Positions 51,721 to 59,413 of a stretch of DNA of 64,000 nt are shown one piece after another. A program made the translations under genes and the position numbers. Source of the DNA: Bacilli bacterium (GTDB lineage: Bacteria > Bacillota_I > Bacilli_A > RFN20 > CAG-826); assembly GCA_900767605.1 (NCBI GenBank), contig CAAFZT010000063.1:4438-68437 (forward strand), written 5' to 3'. The stretch's first letter is position 1. Each line of letters starts with the position of its first letter. Below the pieces are notes generated by a model. The model saw nothing but the letters and a program-made list of their open reading frames with translations, was not told where the DNA came from and did no database searches.

Positions 51721-51745
51721 CATCCTCTACATTTTCTGATATAAT
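51717..51745 (+). promoter_or_regulatory. Promoter of AlbA_2 protein B
   Basis: GTGCCA (51717-51722, inside the last repeat), 17 bp, TATAAT (51740-51745). Ribosome binding site GAGGAG seven bases before the start. Confidence 0.75.
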
Positions 51746-51772
51746 GTACCTATATACAAATGAGGAGTTAGC

Positions 51773-53107
51773 ATGAAGTTTGGAACCGAATCGGAAACTC
51801 TAGAATTCAAAGAATCAACAAGCGAACTTCACCAAGCGGTGGAATCGATTGCCGCTATTTTAAATAAGCACGAATCTGGGAAGATCTACTTTGGAATTGA
51901 CGATGCAGGCAATATCAAAGGACAGGTCATCTCAGACAGCACCTTTAAAACGGTATCCGACGCCATACTGCGTGACATCGAGCCGCGAATTATCCCGACG
52001 ATCGAAAAAGAGGAACAGGACGGCAAGACCATCTTAAAAGTCAGTTTTAGTGGAACACAAAAGCCCTATTCCGCATTCGGTAGATTTCTTACTCGGGTTG
52101 GCACCCAAAATCGGGCGATGACTCGAAATGAATTAAGAAAGCTCATTAAAGAGGAAGACTATTCCTTCCCTTGGGAAAAAGAAGTCTACGACATGACTTT
52201 GGACGATTTTGATGATCAAGCCCTATACAATTATTATCAAGAAGCCGTTGGCTGCGGACGTCTTACGTTGCCTAGTTACGACAAAGAATCCCTCCTTACC
52301 GTTTTGGAACTTTATAAAAACGGGAAATTCAACAACGCCGCGTTTGCCTTATTTGGAAAAAACGCGAATATCAAATTAAAAGTAGCCTGTTTTGCCACGG
52401 ACGAAAAACTAACGTTCACCGACCTCAATTCGATACGCGGCAACATCTATAACTTGATTCAATTCGGTGTTACCTACATCCTGAATCATATTGATTGGCG
52501 GATATCCATCGGCCTAAAGCGGGAAGAAACACCCGAAATTCCCGTTCAAGCTATCCGCGAAATTATCGTTAACGCGTTTGCCCACGCGATGTATCAGCCG
52601 ACCCCAGAAATTGAAATTAACATCCACCCGGGCCATATAACCATCTTTAACCCCGGCTCTTTCCCAGATGATTTGACTCCACGGGACTTTGTTACCGGCA
52701 CCCTTTCCTCCATCAAGCGCAACCCCTTGATTCTTGACGTTTTGTACCGGTGCAAAAACGTCGAAAAAACAGGAACCGGATTTAAACGAGTGGACAAGAT
52801 GTGCATCGAAAGTGGAGTTCGTTGGGATAGCCGCAACAGCGCATATGGTTTCTACTTCACCTTCTATCGGAATAGACAGCAAGCGCCAAAAGTCATAGAA
52901 ACAACCGAACGCCCAAAACTTTCGGATATCGAAATGTTTGTTTTCACGGAAATTAAAAACAACCCAAAAATTTCCCGAACAGAGTTGTCAAATACAGTAG
53001 GAAGAAGCGTACGTTCCATTCAGCGCATCGCTAACACGCTGGTGGAAAAAGGCTATTTGATCCGAATTGGCAACAATCAATTTGGTTATTGGGAAGTAGT
53101 TCACTAA
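51773..53107 (+). CDS. AlbA_2 (Schlafen-type)/HATPase-like/winged-helix protein B
   Basis: This 444-residue protein has N-terminal AlbA_2 GTESETLEFKESTSELHQAV and KHESGKIYFGIDDAGNIKG. The middle has IREIIVNAFAHAMYQP, IEINIHPGHITIFNPGSFPD and VEKTGTGFKRVDKM, the HATPase_c_4-like domain. The C-terminal winged helix is FTEIKNNPKISRTELSNTVG with ending RIGNNQFGYWEVVH. The linker has no 4-residue repeat. It has a dedicated promoter with a seven-copy 10-bp operator. Its function is probably autoregulatory DNA binding; the target of the AlbA_2 domain is unknown. Confidence 0.88.
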   Translation: MKFGTESETLEFKESTSELHQAVESIAAILNKHESGKIYFGIDDAGNIKGQVISDSTFKTVSDAILRDIEPRIIPTIEKEEQDGKTILKVSFSGTQKPYSAFGRFLTRVGTQNRAMTRNELRKLIKEEDYSFPWEKEVYDMTLDDFDDQALYNYYQEAVGCGRLTLPSYDKESLLTVLELYKNGKFNNAAFALFGKNANIKLKVACFATDEKLTFTDLNSIRGNIYNLIQFGVTYILNHIDWRISIGLKREETPEIPVQAIREIIVNAFAHAMYQPTPEIEINIHPGHITIFNPGSFPDDLTPRDFVTGTLSSIKRNPLILDVLYRCKNVEKTGTGFKRVDKMCIESGVRWDSRNSAYGFYFTFYRNRQQAPKVIETTERPKLSDIEMFVFTEIKNNPKISRTELSNTVGRSVRSIQRIANTLVEKGYLIRIGNNQFGYWEVVH

Positions 53108-53664
53108 GCCTTCCGTGACCATCTTCTGCCATGCAAGCGCATTGCGATGCATCGCAGGAAATTTCTTAATTTCGCTTTTTTCGTTTTTAATCGATCGCTT
53201 AAGAGTGTTTTGGGCCAAAAAGTGTAACTTAAAAACGGGTTTGCCGTTTTTATTTTCAAAATCATGAGGATGAGTTTGCATCCCTCCGCGTTTTAATCCC
53301 GGCACTTTTGGATCAATAAAAGGATCTCGGAATCGGAAAAGAAACGATAGATGACTTTGCTCCGATATTTAATATAGGCAGAGCCGGGAAAAGTGTCCCT
53401 TTTTTAGTGGCGCCATAAGATAAGGGTTTCGAAATTCAAACACCGAATTTCTTCAAAAAAGAAAAAGGTTTCTTTCTCCATTTTTACTCGGATTACATTC
53501 TTCTTGGGCATGGCACAAAGCCAACGATGATGCCGGCATCTTATTCAGTTGTAATCGTTTTTCTAATAATGTATCCGCGCTTTTTTGCATATTCCAAGAT
53601 GATATTGGCATTTTTTCGCTAATCAAATGTCGCTTTTTTGACTTTTTTGAATGGTAATTTTCTA
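53108..53664. other. Intergenic stretch, no gene supported
   Basis: About 560 bases. It contains a 14-bp perfect palindrome TGCGATGCATCGCA (53144-53157) and a terminator-like AAAAACGG-GTTTG-CCGTTTTT (53231-53251). A 105-codon minus-strand frame has no ribosome binding site or family. Otherwise nothing is supported. Confidence 0.5.
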
Positions 53665-53785
53665 AAAAGTCCCTTGGAATTTCTTATAAAATAATGGAAA
53701 AGTCCATTGGAATTTCTTAAAGATTCATTGAAAAGTCCCTTGGAATTTCTTATATTTTAGACGAAAAGTCCCTTGGAATTTCTTA
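53665..53785 (+). repeat. Four 22-bp operator repeats at exact 33-bp period
   Basis: Copies at 53665-53686, 53698-53719, 53731-53752 and 53764-53785, each starting AAAAGTCC and ending TTGGAATTTCTTA. Only one base (C/A) varies, in the second copy. The 11-bp spacers differ. The period is about three helical turns. The third copy fills the space between the -35 and -10 of the promoter, and the fourth covers the transcript start and runs up to the ribosome binding site. Confidence 0.95.
53728..53756 (+). promoter_or_regulatory. Promoter inside the 33-bp repeat array
   Basis: TTGAAA (53728-53733), 17 bp, TATATT (53751-53756). Ribosome binding site AAAAGGAGG at 53786, start at 53804. Confidence 0.85.
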
Positions 53786-53803
53786 AAAGGAGGCTGAGTT
53801 CTT

Positions 53804-55159
53804 ATGTATTTTAAAAGAAAAATCGATGCAAAATTAGACGAGTGGCTCCGTAAAAAAGATTCATCCCCCGCGTTAGTCGCCGGGATTCGTCAATGTGGCA
53901 AAACCGAAACGATTCGTGAATTCGCTAAGCGAAACGGAATGCAACTAATCGAAATCAATTTTTGGACCCATCCCGAATATCGTTCTGACTTCGAAGGGGA
54001 TTTAGATATCGTTACTTTGATGTCCAATCTTTCTTTGCGTTTCCCAAGTGCTTCTTTTGACCCGGACAAAACGCTTATTTTCTTCGATGAAATCCAGGAT
54101 TGCCCCCGAGCAAGGCTGGCATTTAAAAATTTCAAAAACGATGGTCGGTTTCATGTAATCGGTAGCGGATCCTATCTCGGAATCAATGGATATGTCATCG
54201 GAGACGCTACCCCCGCTCCAACAGGATATGAAGACGTGATCCCCATGAAGACCATGGATTTTGAAGAATTCTTATGGGCATCTGGATATAGCAATCAGCA
54301 AATCGATTCCTTGTACGAATATTTCATCTCCAGAAAACCCCTTCCCGAAAACGTGAATCAACTCTATTCCGACCTCTATTTAAAATACACCTGCATCGGC
54401 GGATTCCCCAAAGTCGTCAAGGAATATTTCAAGACGAAACGAATCGTGGAAGCTTATCGCGTCCTTCAAAGCACGATCTTCGATATGAAAAGCGACTTCG
54501 GGAGACGAAAAGACAAAAACGGATCCCCGTTATTTAAGGCATCCGAGGTTTCCCGAATCCAAAGCGTTTTCGATTTAATTCCGACCTTCTTGGCCAAAGA
54601 AAGCAAACGCTTCATCGTTTCCAAAATAGACGGTGGGACGCAATACGATAAAAATGACGCGATCGAATATCTCGAACAGGCCCATATCGTCTCCAAAGTC
54701 TATAACCTTGAAATTCCTTCTCTTCCCTTGGCAGGGCAGAAAATCACTTCTCAATTTAAGCTTTTTCCCGAGGATATCGGCATCGTCACCGCGATGTATG
54801 GAATCGATACCGTCGCCGCGATTTATCGAGGCGATTTAGGGCAAGGAAAGGGGGCCATTTACGAGGCCTTGGTCTTTGATTCCTTAAGCAAAGCGGGAAT
54901 CGAACCCTATTATTTTGCAAAAAGCAGCGGACTAGAAATCGATTTTGTCATCGCTTATCAAGGTTATCCGACTTTAGTGGAATCCAAAGCGACGACCGGG
55001 AACGCCAAATCAAGCAAAACAGTGATGAAACATACGGAGCATTATGGCAAAACCAAATGCATCAAAATCGGCAGCTACAACATCAGCGAGGAAGGAGATA
55101 TTCTCACCATTCCTCACTATTTAACCTTCTTATTAGGACGTACCTCTTACGATTTTTAG
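53804..55159 (+). CDS. AAA_14/DUF4143 ATPase with nuclease-like C-terminus
   Basis: This 451-residue protein has Walker A LVAGIRQCGKTETIREFA, Walker B TLIFFDEIQDCPRARLAF and sensor VIGSGSYLGING, then the MKTMDFEEFLWASG block. The C-terminal part AKSSGLEIDFVIAYQGYPTL with VESKATTGN shows the E-ID-F...E-K pattern of a PD-(D/E)XK-like fold. The length and layout are typical of the family. It is expressed from the iterated operator described above and ends tail-to-tail with the AbiEi-like gene, overlapping its stop by 4 bp. Its function is not established. Confidence 0.88.
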   Translation: MYFKRKIDAKLDEWLRKKDSSPALVAGIRQCGKTETIREFAKRNGMQLIEINFWTHPEYRSDFEGDLDIVTLMSNLSLRFPSASFDPDKTLIFFDEIQDCPRARLAFKNFKNDGRFHVIGSGSYLGINGYVIGDATPAPTGYEDVIPMKTMDFEEFLWASGYSNQQIDSLYEYFISRKPLPENVNQLYSDLYLKYTCIGGFPKVVKEYFKTKRIVEAYRVLQSTIFDMKSDFGRRKDKNGSPLFKASEVSRIQSVFDLIPTFLAKESKRFIVSKIDGGTQYDKNDAIEYLEQAHIVSKVYNLEIPSLPLAGQKITSQFKLFPEDIGIVTAMYGIDTVAAIYRGDLGQGKGAIYEALVFDSLSKAGIEPYYFAKSSGLEIDFVIAYQGYPTLVESKATTGNAKSSKTVMKHTEHYGKTKCIKIGSYNISEEGDILTIPHYLTFLLGRTSYDF

Positions 55160-55749
55160 GCCGATTCGTATTCTTTTTCAATCAGTTTAATCAACAATCT
55201 CAAATTGGTCTTCTTGTAGAAGGAAGCTAACCTTTTTAGTTCGGTAAAATCGCAGGAAGCGAATTCGTCTTCGTCGAACCTCTTATCCTTGAATAATAGT
55301 TCCTTTAGTTCCTCCACGTTCTTCACGACCCTGTATTTGCAGAGGGAATCGCAGATGGCTTTTTCTTTACTCGCGATTTTAACGATATATTCCCCTTCTT
55401 CTAAATAGGTAAGCCCGTAATGGAACACCTTGGAGGGGACGTCGCCATATTCAAATCGGCCAAAATGGTTGCAAAAGGTTTTGTTCTTGTGGATTTGCAG
55501 GCTTGCCGAGGTGATGGAAACAACGCGTTCAGGGATGAGCCCATAATAAGACAATGCCCATTCAAAGCTTAAATAGGACGGGGATAAAATCGAAGAGGCG
55601 AGTAGATAGGGCTCGGCGTGGGGATTTGTTTCGTAAAGACCCCTCGTTAAGCGAAATAGAATTCCTTTATCCGCGTCGCGCTTGATTTTGTCCAAAGGAT
55701 TCGCATAATCGCGATATCTCTCCTTCAGCATCGAAATCGTAACAATCAT
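55156..55749 (-). CDS. AbiEi-like antitoxin/transcriptional regulator, orphan
   Basis: This 197-residue protein has an N-terminal winged-helix region and KIKRDADKGILFRLTRGLYE, then YLLASSILSPSYLSFEWALS and YYGLIPERVVSITSAS. This is the AbiEi antitoxin signature, with later EYIVKIASKEKAICDSLCKY. AbiEi normally pairs with the AbiEii nucleotidyltransferase toxin encoded directly downstream. Here the downstream gene is convergent and unrelated, so it is an orphan. AbiEi proteins repress their own promoter through inverted repeats, and one is present at 55751-55792. Confidence 0.85.
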   Translation of the reverse strand: MIVTISMLKERYRDYANPLDKIKRDADKGILFRLTRGLYETNPHAEPYLLASSILSPSYLSFEWALSYYGLIPERVVSITSASLQIHKNKTFCNHFGRFEYGDVPSKVFHYGLTYLEEGEYIVKIASKEKAICDSLCKYRVVKNVEELKELLFKDKRFDEDEFASCDFTELKRLASFYKKTNLRLLIKLIEKEYESA

Positions 55750-55750
55750 T

Positions 55751-55800
55751 TTTGCTCCTCTAAATACAATTATATTGGATTATGCGGAGCAATTAAATAG
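55751..55800 (-). promoter_or_regulatory. Promoter with inverted repeat for the AbiEi-like gene
   Basis: On the minus strand TTTAAT, 17 bp, TATAAT, with TTGCTCC and GGAGCAA arms bracketing the -10. The right arm is the ribosome binding site itself, so a bound protein would hide both. Confidence 0.6.
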
Positions 55801-55907
55801 GGAATCTTTTTGCCCTGTATTGTCCTGTAATCTCCCTTATTTTTAGGGGAATAAGCATTTTGAAGCCAAAAATGAAAAGCGGCTGATCATCGAATGAATT
55901 TCCAAAA

Positions 55908-55937
55908 ATAGTGAAAAAATAGTGAAAAAATAGTGAA
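55908..55937. repeat. Three ATAGTGA repeats at 11-bp period
   Basis: ATAGTGAAAAA units with GTGA at 55911, 55922 and 55933. No gene is attached; it may be a relict operator. Confidence 0.7.
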
Positions 55938-55987
55938 ATCCGCCCCATAAAATAGCGACATCGATTATAACCTTAGAAACCCGTTTT

Positions 55988-56032
55988 CGGAAAAATGTGT
56001 AAATTGTTCTAAGAAAAGTCGGAAAAATGTGT
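55988..56032. repeat. Two 13-bp direct repeats 32 bp apart
   Basis: CGGAAAAATGTGT at 55988-56000 and 56020-56032. The spacing resembles the 33-bp period seen at 53.7 kb. No gene is attached. Confidence 0.65.
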
Positions 56033-56186
56033 TTTTCATGATTTCGGCCCAGAAAAAGAATGCCTGCGAACAGTCTGGATTCGGAAGTGTAAAACGGCTA
56101 TAAGCCCCTTGCCAGGCGCAGTTCTGGCAAAAGTTAATTCTCATATCATCCTGACAATGACTCTCTTTATGGCCTGTTTCCCCTTT

Positions 56187-56222
56187 ACCATCCTAATGAC
56201 CATCCTAATGACCATCCTATTA
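56187..56222 (+). repeat. Upstream set of three 12-bp operator repeats
   Basis: ACCATCCTAATG at 56187 and 56199, then ACCATCCTATTA at 56211. The same word recurs at the promoter 140-160 bp downstream. Confidence 0.85.
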
Positions 56223-56345
56223 GAAATATCTATATAGTGTAGTTTGTTTATCCGACCATAAAAATAGTATTTTTCATCGATAAATGGCCGAATATTACAA
56301 TTTTTTCTTACTTCAAATTAGTTGTCTTTCATTTCAAAAAAGAAT

Positions 56346-56384
56346 GACCGTCCTATTGACCATCCTATTAAACCATCCTATATT
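56346..56384 (+). promoter_or_regulatory. Promoter overlapped by 12-bp operator repeats
   Basis: GACCGTCCTATT (56346), GACCATCCTATT (56358) and ACCATCCTA (56372) overlap the -35 TTGACC (56356-56361). After 17 bp comes the -10 TATATT (56379-56384). It shows that translation must begin after about 56390, which excludes an ATG at 56322 that is in frame. Confidence 0.85.
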
Positions 56385-56411
56385 AAATTTACATTGCGAG
56401 GCACCCAAGAA

Positions 56412-58115
56412 ATGAATGAATCAAAAGAGTTGGAATTTAAGGTTGTTTTAGACCGAAAGCACCCCGAACACTGGATGAAAACCGTGTGTGCCTTCGCCAT
56501 GACTAACGGTGGCAAACTCATGGTTGGTTATCAGGATGACGGCGCTTTTGTTGGTGTCCCCTCCGAAAATGTTGACGACGAAGTTCAATACGCCGTCAAT
56601 CAGTTCCGCTATCTTTCTAAGCCCATGGTTGCATACGACGTTCGTTACGAAGAACGCCCAGAATTTCCAGGACGGAAGGGGATTATTTTCCAGATTCAGC
56701 CCCGCAAAGAAATCACTTGGCTCACCCCTCATGATCATAGTCCTCTCGCCTATATTCGCGAGGAAAGAGCAACTCTCCCCGCCCCCGTCGAAGTATTGCA
56801 AGAACGGCTGCTGGAATCCTTAACCACGCCTTACGATTCCGTTAGCATAGGAGTTAAACGAAGCGAGGTATCTTTTTCCCTTCTTTCTGATTTATATGCC
56901 AGCAAGCACGAGGGGCGACCTTTGACCGAACGAGATTTAGCTTCTTTTGGTTTGGTGGACAAGAATGGCTTTTTAACCATAACTGGCTACGCATTTTGCG
57001 ATGATAGCGACTATTTCAACGCCCAAGTTCTTTGCACCACCTGGCCCGAAACCGATAAAGGGGGGCGCAATTATCTCGACTCCAAGACATTTTCGGGGTC
57101 CATTTTGCAACTAATCGAAAAAATGATGGATTACGTTCACGGAGTTATGTTCTTTCAATTTGGTGGGGTCAAAAAAGGGATGTTTCGCGAAGAGGACGGT
57201 TCTTTTTCCACCGCTTCTTTGCGCGAAGCTTTCGTGAACGCCGTCGCTCACCGAGACTATCGCCTCTCCGGGCCGATTTCTTTGCAATGTTTCCCTGACC
57301 GAATTGAAATCACCTCCCCTGGATCCATGCGTTCTTTAAAGTCGGTAACGAATATGCCTCTAATTGGGGTGGAATCGGATCGAAGAAACCAGACGATTTC
57401 CGCGATGCTCGCCCGAATCGGCTTGATGGAAGAAAGAGGGTCGGGATTTGATTTGATTCTAAACGACTACTCCTTATTAGATGAGCGTTATACTCCGCGC
57501 ATCACCGCGACCAAAACCTACTTCACCTTATCGCTTAAAAACAAAAAATACGATTACGGTTCCCTTTTAGGAGTCGCTAATGGAACCAGTTCTCTCGTCC
57601 ACGTTCCCAACACCCCAATGTTTTCTTCGCGCGAATCTCTTTACAAAGAAAATCTAAAATATCCCCTTGTCGAAGATTTGATCCGTCAAAATCCAAACGC
57701 CAAATTTGCCGATATTCAAAAAGGAACCGGATTAACTCTAGGTGGAGCAAAATACTTAATCACAGCCATGAAAAAAGCTTGTTTGATCCGGAGGGAGGGA
57801 AATCCCGTCAATGGTCATTACGAAGTCGTTCAAGACTCCGATCGCCCCGCGGATTTTCTCCGTCTTGACATAGAAAGCCGTACCAAAGCCGTCGCGTGGT
57901 GCGTTCGTTATTTTATGGTTTCTTCTACTTACGATCCCAGGTGCACTTCCATTGAATTAAAAGGGACATTGGAGGCTTTTGATGGCACTTATTTAAGCAA
58001 CGGGCAATTCAAAGGCGCAATGCTTTTATCGGGATATAAACCTCAAAATGAAGAAGACTTAAATTGGGTTTTTTCCGTCTCGGAGAAATCTCCCGCCTTT
58101 CATCTCAAAAAATAG
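56412..58115 (+). CDS. AlbA_2 (Schlafen-type)/HATPase-like/winged-helix protein C
   Basis: About 567 residues from ATG 56412 (MNESKELEFKVVLDRKHPEH), with GCGAGG upstream. The in-frame extension to 56322 runs through the promoter and operator repeats and is rejected. AlbA_2: FAMTNGGKLMVGYQDDGAFV. HATPase_c_4-like: LREAFVNAVAHRDYRLSGPI, LQCFPDRIEITSPGSM and MEERGSGFDLI. Winged helix: LIRQNPNAKFADIQKGTGLT and LIRREGNPVNGHYEV. An extra C-terminal 100 residues make it longer than the other two. It is probably self-regulated through the 12-bp sites. It precedes the riboswitch-led McrB-like locus. Confidence 0.87.
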   Translation: MNESKELEFKVVLDRKHPEHWMKTVCAFAMTNGGKLMVGYQDDGAFVGVPSENVDDEVQYAVNQFRYLSKPMVAYDVRYEERPEFPGRKGIIFQIQPRKEITWLTPHDHSPLAYIREERATLPAPVEVLQERLLESLTTPYDSVSIGVKRSEVSFSLLSDLYASKHEGRPLTERDLASFGLVDKNGFLTITGYAFCDDSDYFNAQVLCTTWPETDKGGRNYLDSKTFSGSILQLIEKMMDYVHGVMFFQFGGVKKGMFREEDGSFSTASLREAFVNAVAHRDYRLSGPISLQCFPDRIEITSPGSMRSLKSVTNMPLIGVESDRRNQTISAMLARIGLMEERGSGFDLILNDYSLLDERYTPRITATKTYFTLSLKNKKYDYGSLLGVANGTSSLVHVPNTPMFSSRESLYKENLKYPLVEDLIRQNPNAKFADIQKGTGLTLGGAKYLITAMKKACLIRREGNPVNGHYEVVQDSDRPADFLRLDIESRTKAVAWCVRYFMVSSTYDPRCTSIELKGTLEAFDGTYLSNGQFKGAMLLSGYKPQNEEDLNWVFSVSEKSPAFHLKK

Positions 58116-58160
58116 ATTGTGATTTCTAGGGCTTATAGCCCTTTTCGGCATGGTTGGCCA

Positions 58161-58189
58161 TTGACAGGAAAAAGGAGTATCGATAAACT
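58161..58189 (+). promoter_or_regulatory. Promoter of the right-hand McrB-like locus
   Basis: TTGACA (58161-58166), 17 bp, TAAACT (58184-58189). The transcript would start around 58196, right at the riboswitch. Confidence 0.85.
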
Positions 58190-58194
58190 ACGAA

Positions 58195-58270
58195 TCGATA
58201 AAGGCAAAACCTGGGTAACCAGGCGACGCAAAGCTACAGGGCCCCGAAGGAGGCAGCCAGCTCCCGAGAA
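58195..58270 (+). promoter_or_regulatory. c-di-GMP-I (GEMM-I) riboswitch
   Basis: GGCAAAACC, hairpin CCTGG-GTAA-CCAGG with GNRA loop, GCGACGCAAAGCTAC, GGGCC and GGCAGCCAGCT. All the conserved pieces of the c-di-GMP-I aptamer are present in order, including GACGCAAAGC and GGCAGCC. The base before GGC (A) and the first G are those of c-di-GMP and not clearly the cGAMP variant. It lies directly at the 5' end of the operon that encodes exported proteins and the second McrB-like pair. Confidence 0.93.
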
Positions 58271-58288
58271 GTGGAGTGGCTTCTTTTT
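58256..58288 (+). terminator. Riboswitch expression-platform terminator
   Basis: GCCAGCTCC (58256-58264, with one bulged G) pairs with GGAGTGGC (58273-58280), followed by TTCTTTTT (58281-58288). The 5' arm is also the 3' strand of the aptamer, so aptamer and terminator are mutually exclusive. That fits an ON switch in which c-di-GMP prevents termination, although the reverse cannot be ruled out. Confidence 0.85.
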
Positions 58289-58338
58289 GGGCAATTGAAG
58301 CGTTGTACTCCCTTCAAAAATTGGGCAAAATATCTTAT

Positions 58339-58354
58339 CTCTCCTTTAGGAGAG
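58339..58354 (+). promoter_or_regulatory. Hairpin that may control the ribosome binding site
   Basis: CTCTCC-TTTA-GGAGAG hairpin (58339-58354). Its CTCCTTT strand could alternatively pair with AAAGGAG (58384-58390), the ribosome binding site of the next gene. A second, translational layer is possible. Confidence 0.45.
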
Positions 58355-58399
58355 TTCATTTTCGTGTGTTATGCGCGCGAACGAAAGGAGGCACTTCCT

Positions 58400-59407
58400 T
58401 TGGGTAAACCAACTTCCAATCCGCCAAGCGACTCCGCTTTTCCCTCGCCAAGCTATAAAATGAGCGAGAAAATCGCAAGGCGTAGAAAAGCCAAGAAAAT
58501 CGCAACGATCGTCGGGGCTACCGGGTTAGCCGGGGTCACTTTATTTTCGATTATTGCTTTTTTAGGTCGCGTCTCGGGCAATTTCACCGTCAATATCAAT
58601 CAATCTTCTAATCTTGCTCGGCTTCAATTATCCGAGACTAAGGACTTCGCTTCTCCTAGTGTCCACCTCAAAGCTCCGGGGCTAGATAACGCCTCCTGTG
58701 CTTCTAGCGACGACGTTTTGAAAGTGGGGGATGAAGCTAATATCGCTGAAAATGGCGGTTCGTACTCCGAAAAATTAGATGAAATTCGTTATGATGAAGA
58801 CGGGAATGAAAACTCGCGGATCAATCGCGGTTTGATTTATTCTTGCTTCTTACTCAATCCTAGCTCGGTCGCGGTCAAATTCGACTTGAGTCTAGTGATG
58901 ACGGGTTATTCTTCTCCTTCCAATGCGGCGGTAGAGCCTTATTCCCTCTTACGGGTAGGGATTTGGCATACCCGTTTTGCCATGGATGGGGTGGCCGAGG
59001 CGAGCTTATTCAAGTGCTTTGCCGCGGATAATACGACCGTCAGGTATTCGGGAGATGGCATCCGTATCGAAGACGATCCCCGCGAATACGTGGGGGAATC
59101 CCATTTGATGCGAGGGACCCATTCGGGAGAAAACATCACCTATCGACGTTTGGACCAAACAATTGCCACCGATCCTAGGAGCCAGCAAAAAGCGGATAGC
59201 TTCACCGGTTACCTGGGGGGAGAAGGCATCTTCTCCGAGCGTTACCGTGCGGATAACGAATACCAAATCAACGCCCTGCAGCCGGGACAAATGTCGCGCT
59301 TCACCTTCGCCTTCTGGTTCGAAGGGGGCGACCCCGATTGCCAAGGTCCGACTCCTCAGGGAGCCTCGATGACCTTCCAAATGAATTTCACCCCTTCCGT
59401 TTTATAA
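58400..59407 (+). CDS. Exported surface protein of the right-hand locus, WLEG-like C-terminus
   Basis: About 335 residues from TTG 58400, which has AAAGGAGG eight bases upstream. The frame extends further, but that part lies in the riboswitch leader. A basic N-terminus (EKIARRRKAKK) precedes the hydrophobic segment IATIVGATGLAGVTLFSIIA and FLGRVSGNF. The body is beta-rich with Cys residues. The C-terminus FTFAFWFEGGDPDCQGPTPQ and then SMTFQMNFTPSVL is a divergent form of the WLEG block of the FAWF subunits. It is 6 bp from the next gene. I infer a surface subunit under c-di-GMP control. Confidence 0.8.
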   Translation: MGKPTSNPPSDSAFPSPSYKMSEKIARRRKAKKIATIVGATGLAGVTLFSIIAFLGRVSGNFTVNINQSSNLARLQLSETKDFASPSVHLKAPGLDNASCASSDDVLKVGDEANIAENGGSYSEKLDEIRYDEDGNENSRINRGLIYSCFLLNPSSVAVKFDLSLVMTGYSSPSNAAVEPYSLLRVGIWHTRFAMDGVAEASLFKCFAADNTTVRYSGDGIRIEDDPREYVGESHLMRGTHSGENITYRRLDQTIATDPRSQQKADSFTGYLGGEGIFSERYRADNEYQINALQPGQMSRFTFAFWFEGGDPDCQGPTPQGASMTFQMNFTPSVL

Positions 59408-59413
59408 ACCATC

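Noticed and set aside
53665..53785. 22-bp repeats with 11-bp spacers as a mini-CRISPR
   Set aside because: The spacers are far too short and AT-rich, a full promoter overlaps the array, and no cas gene is nearby.
56322..56411. N-terminal extension of AlbA_2 protein C from an upstream ATG
   Set aside because: The extension is encoded by the operator repeats and crosses a clear TTGACC-N17-TATATT promoter, so it cannot be translated from that transcript. The AlbA_2 domain begins at 56412.
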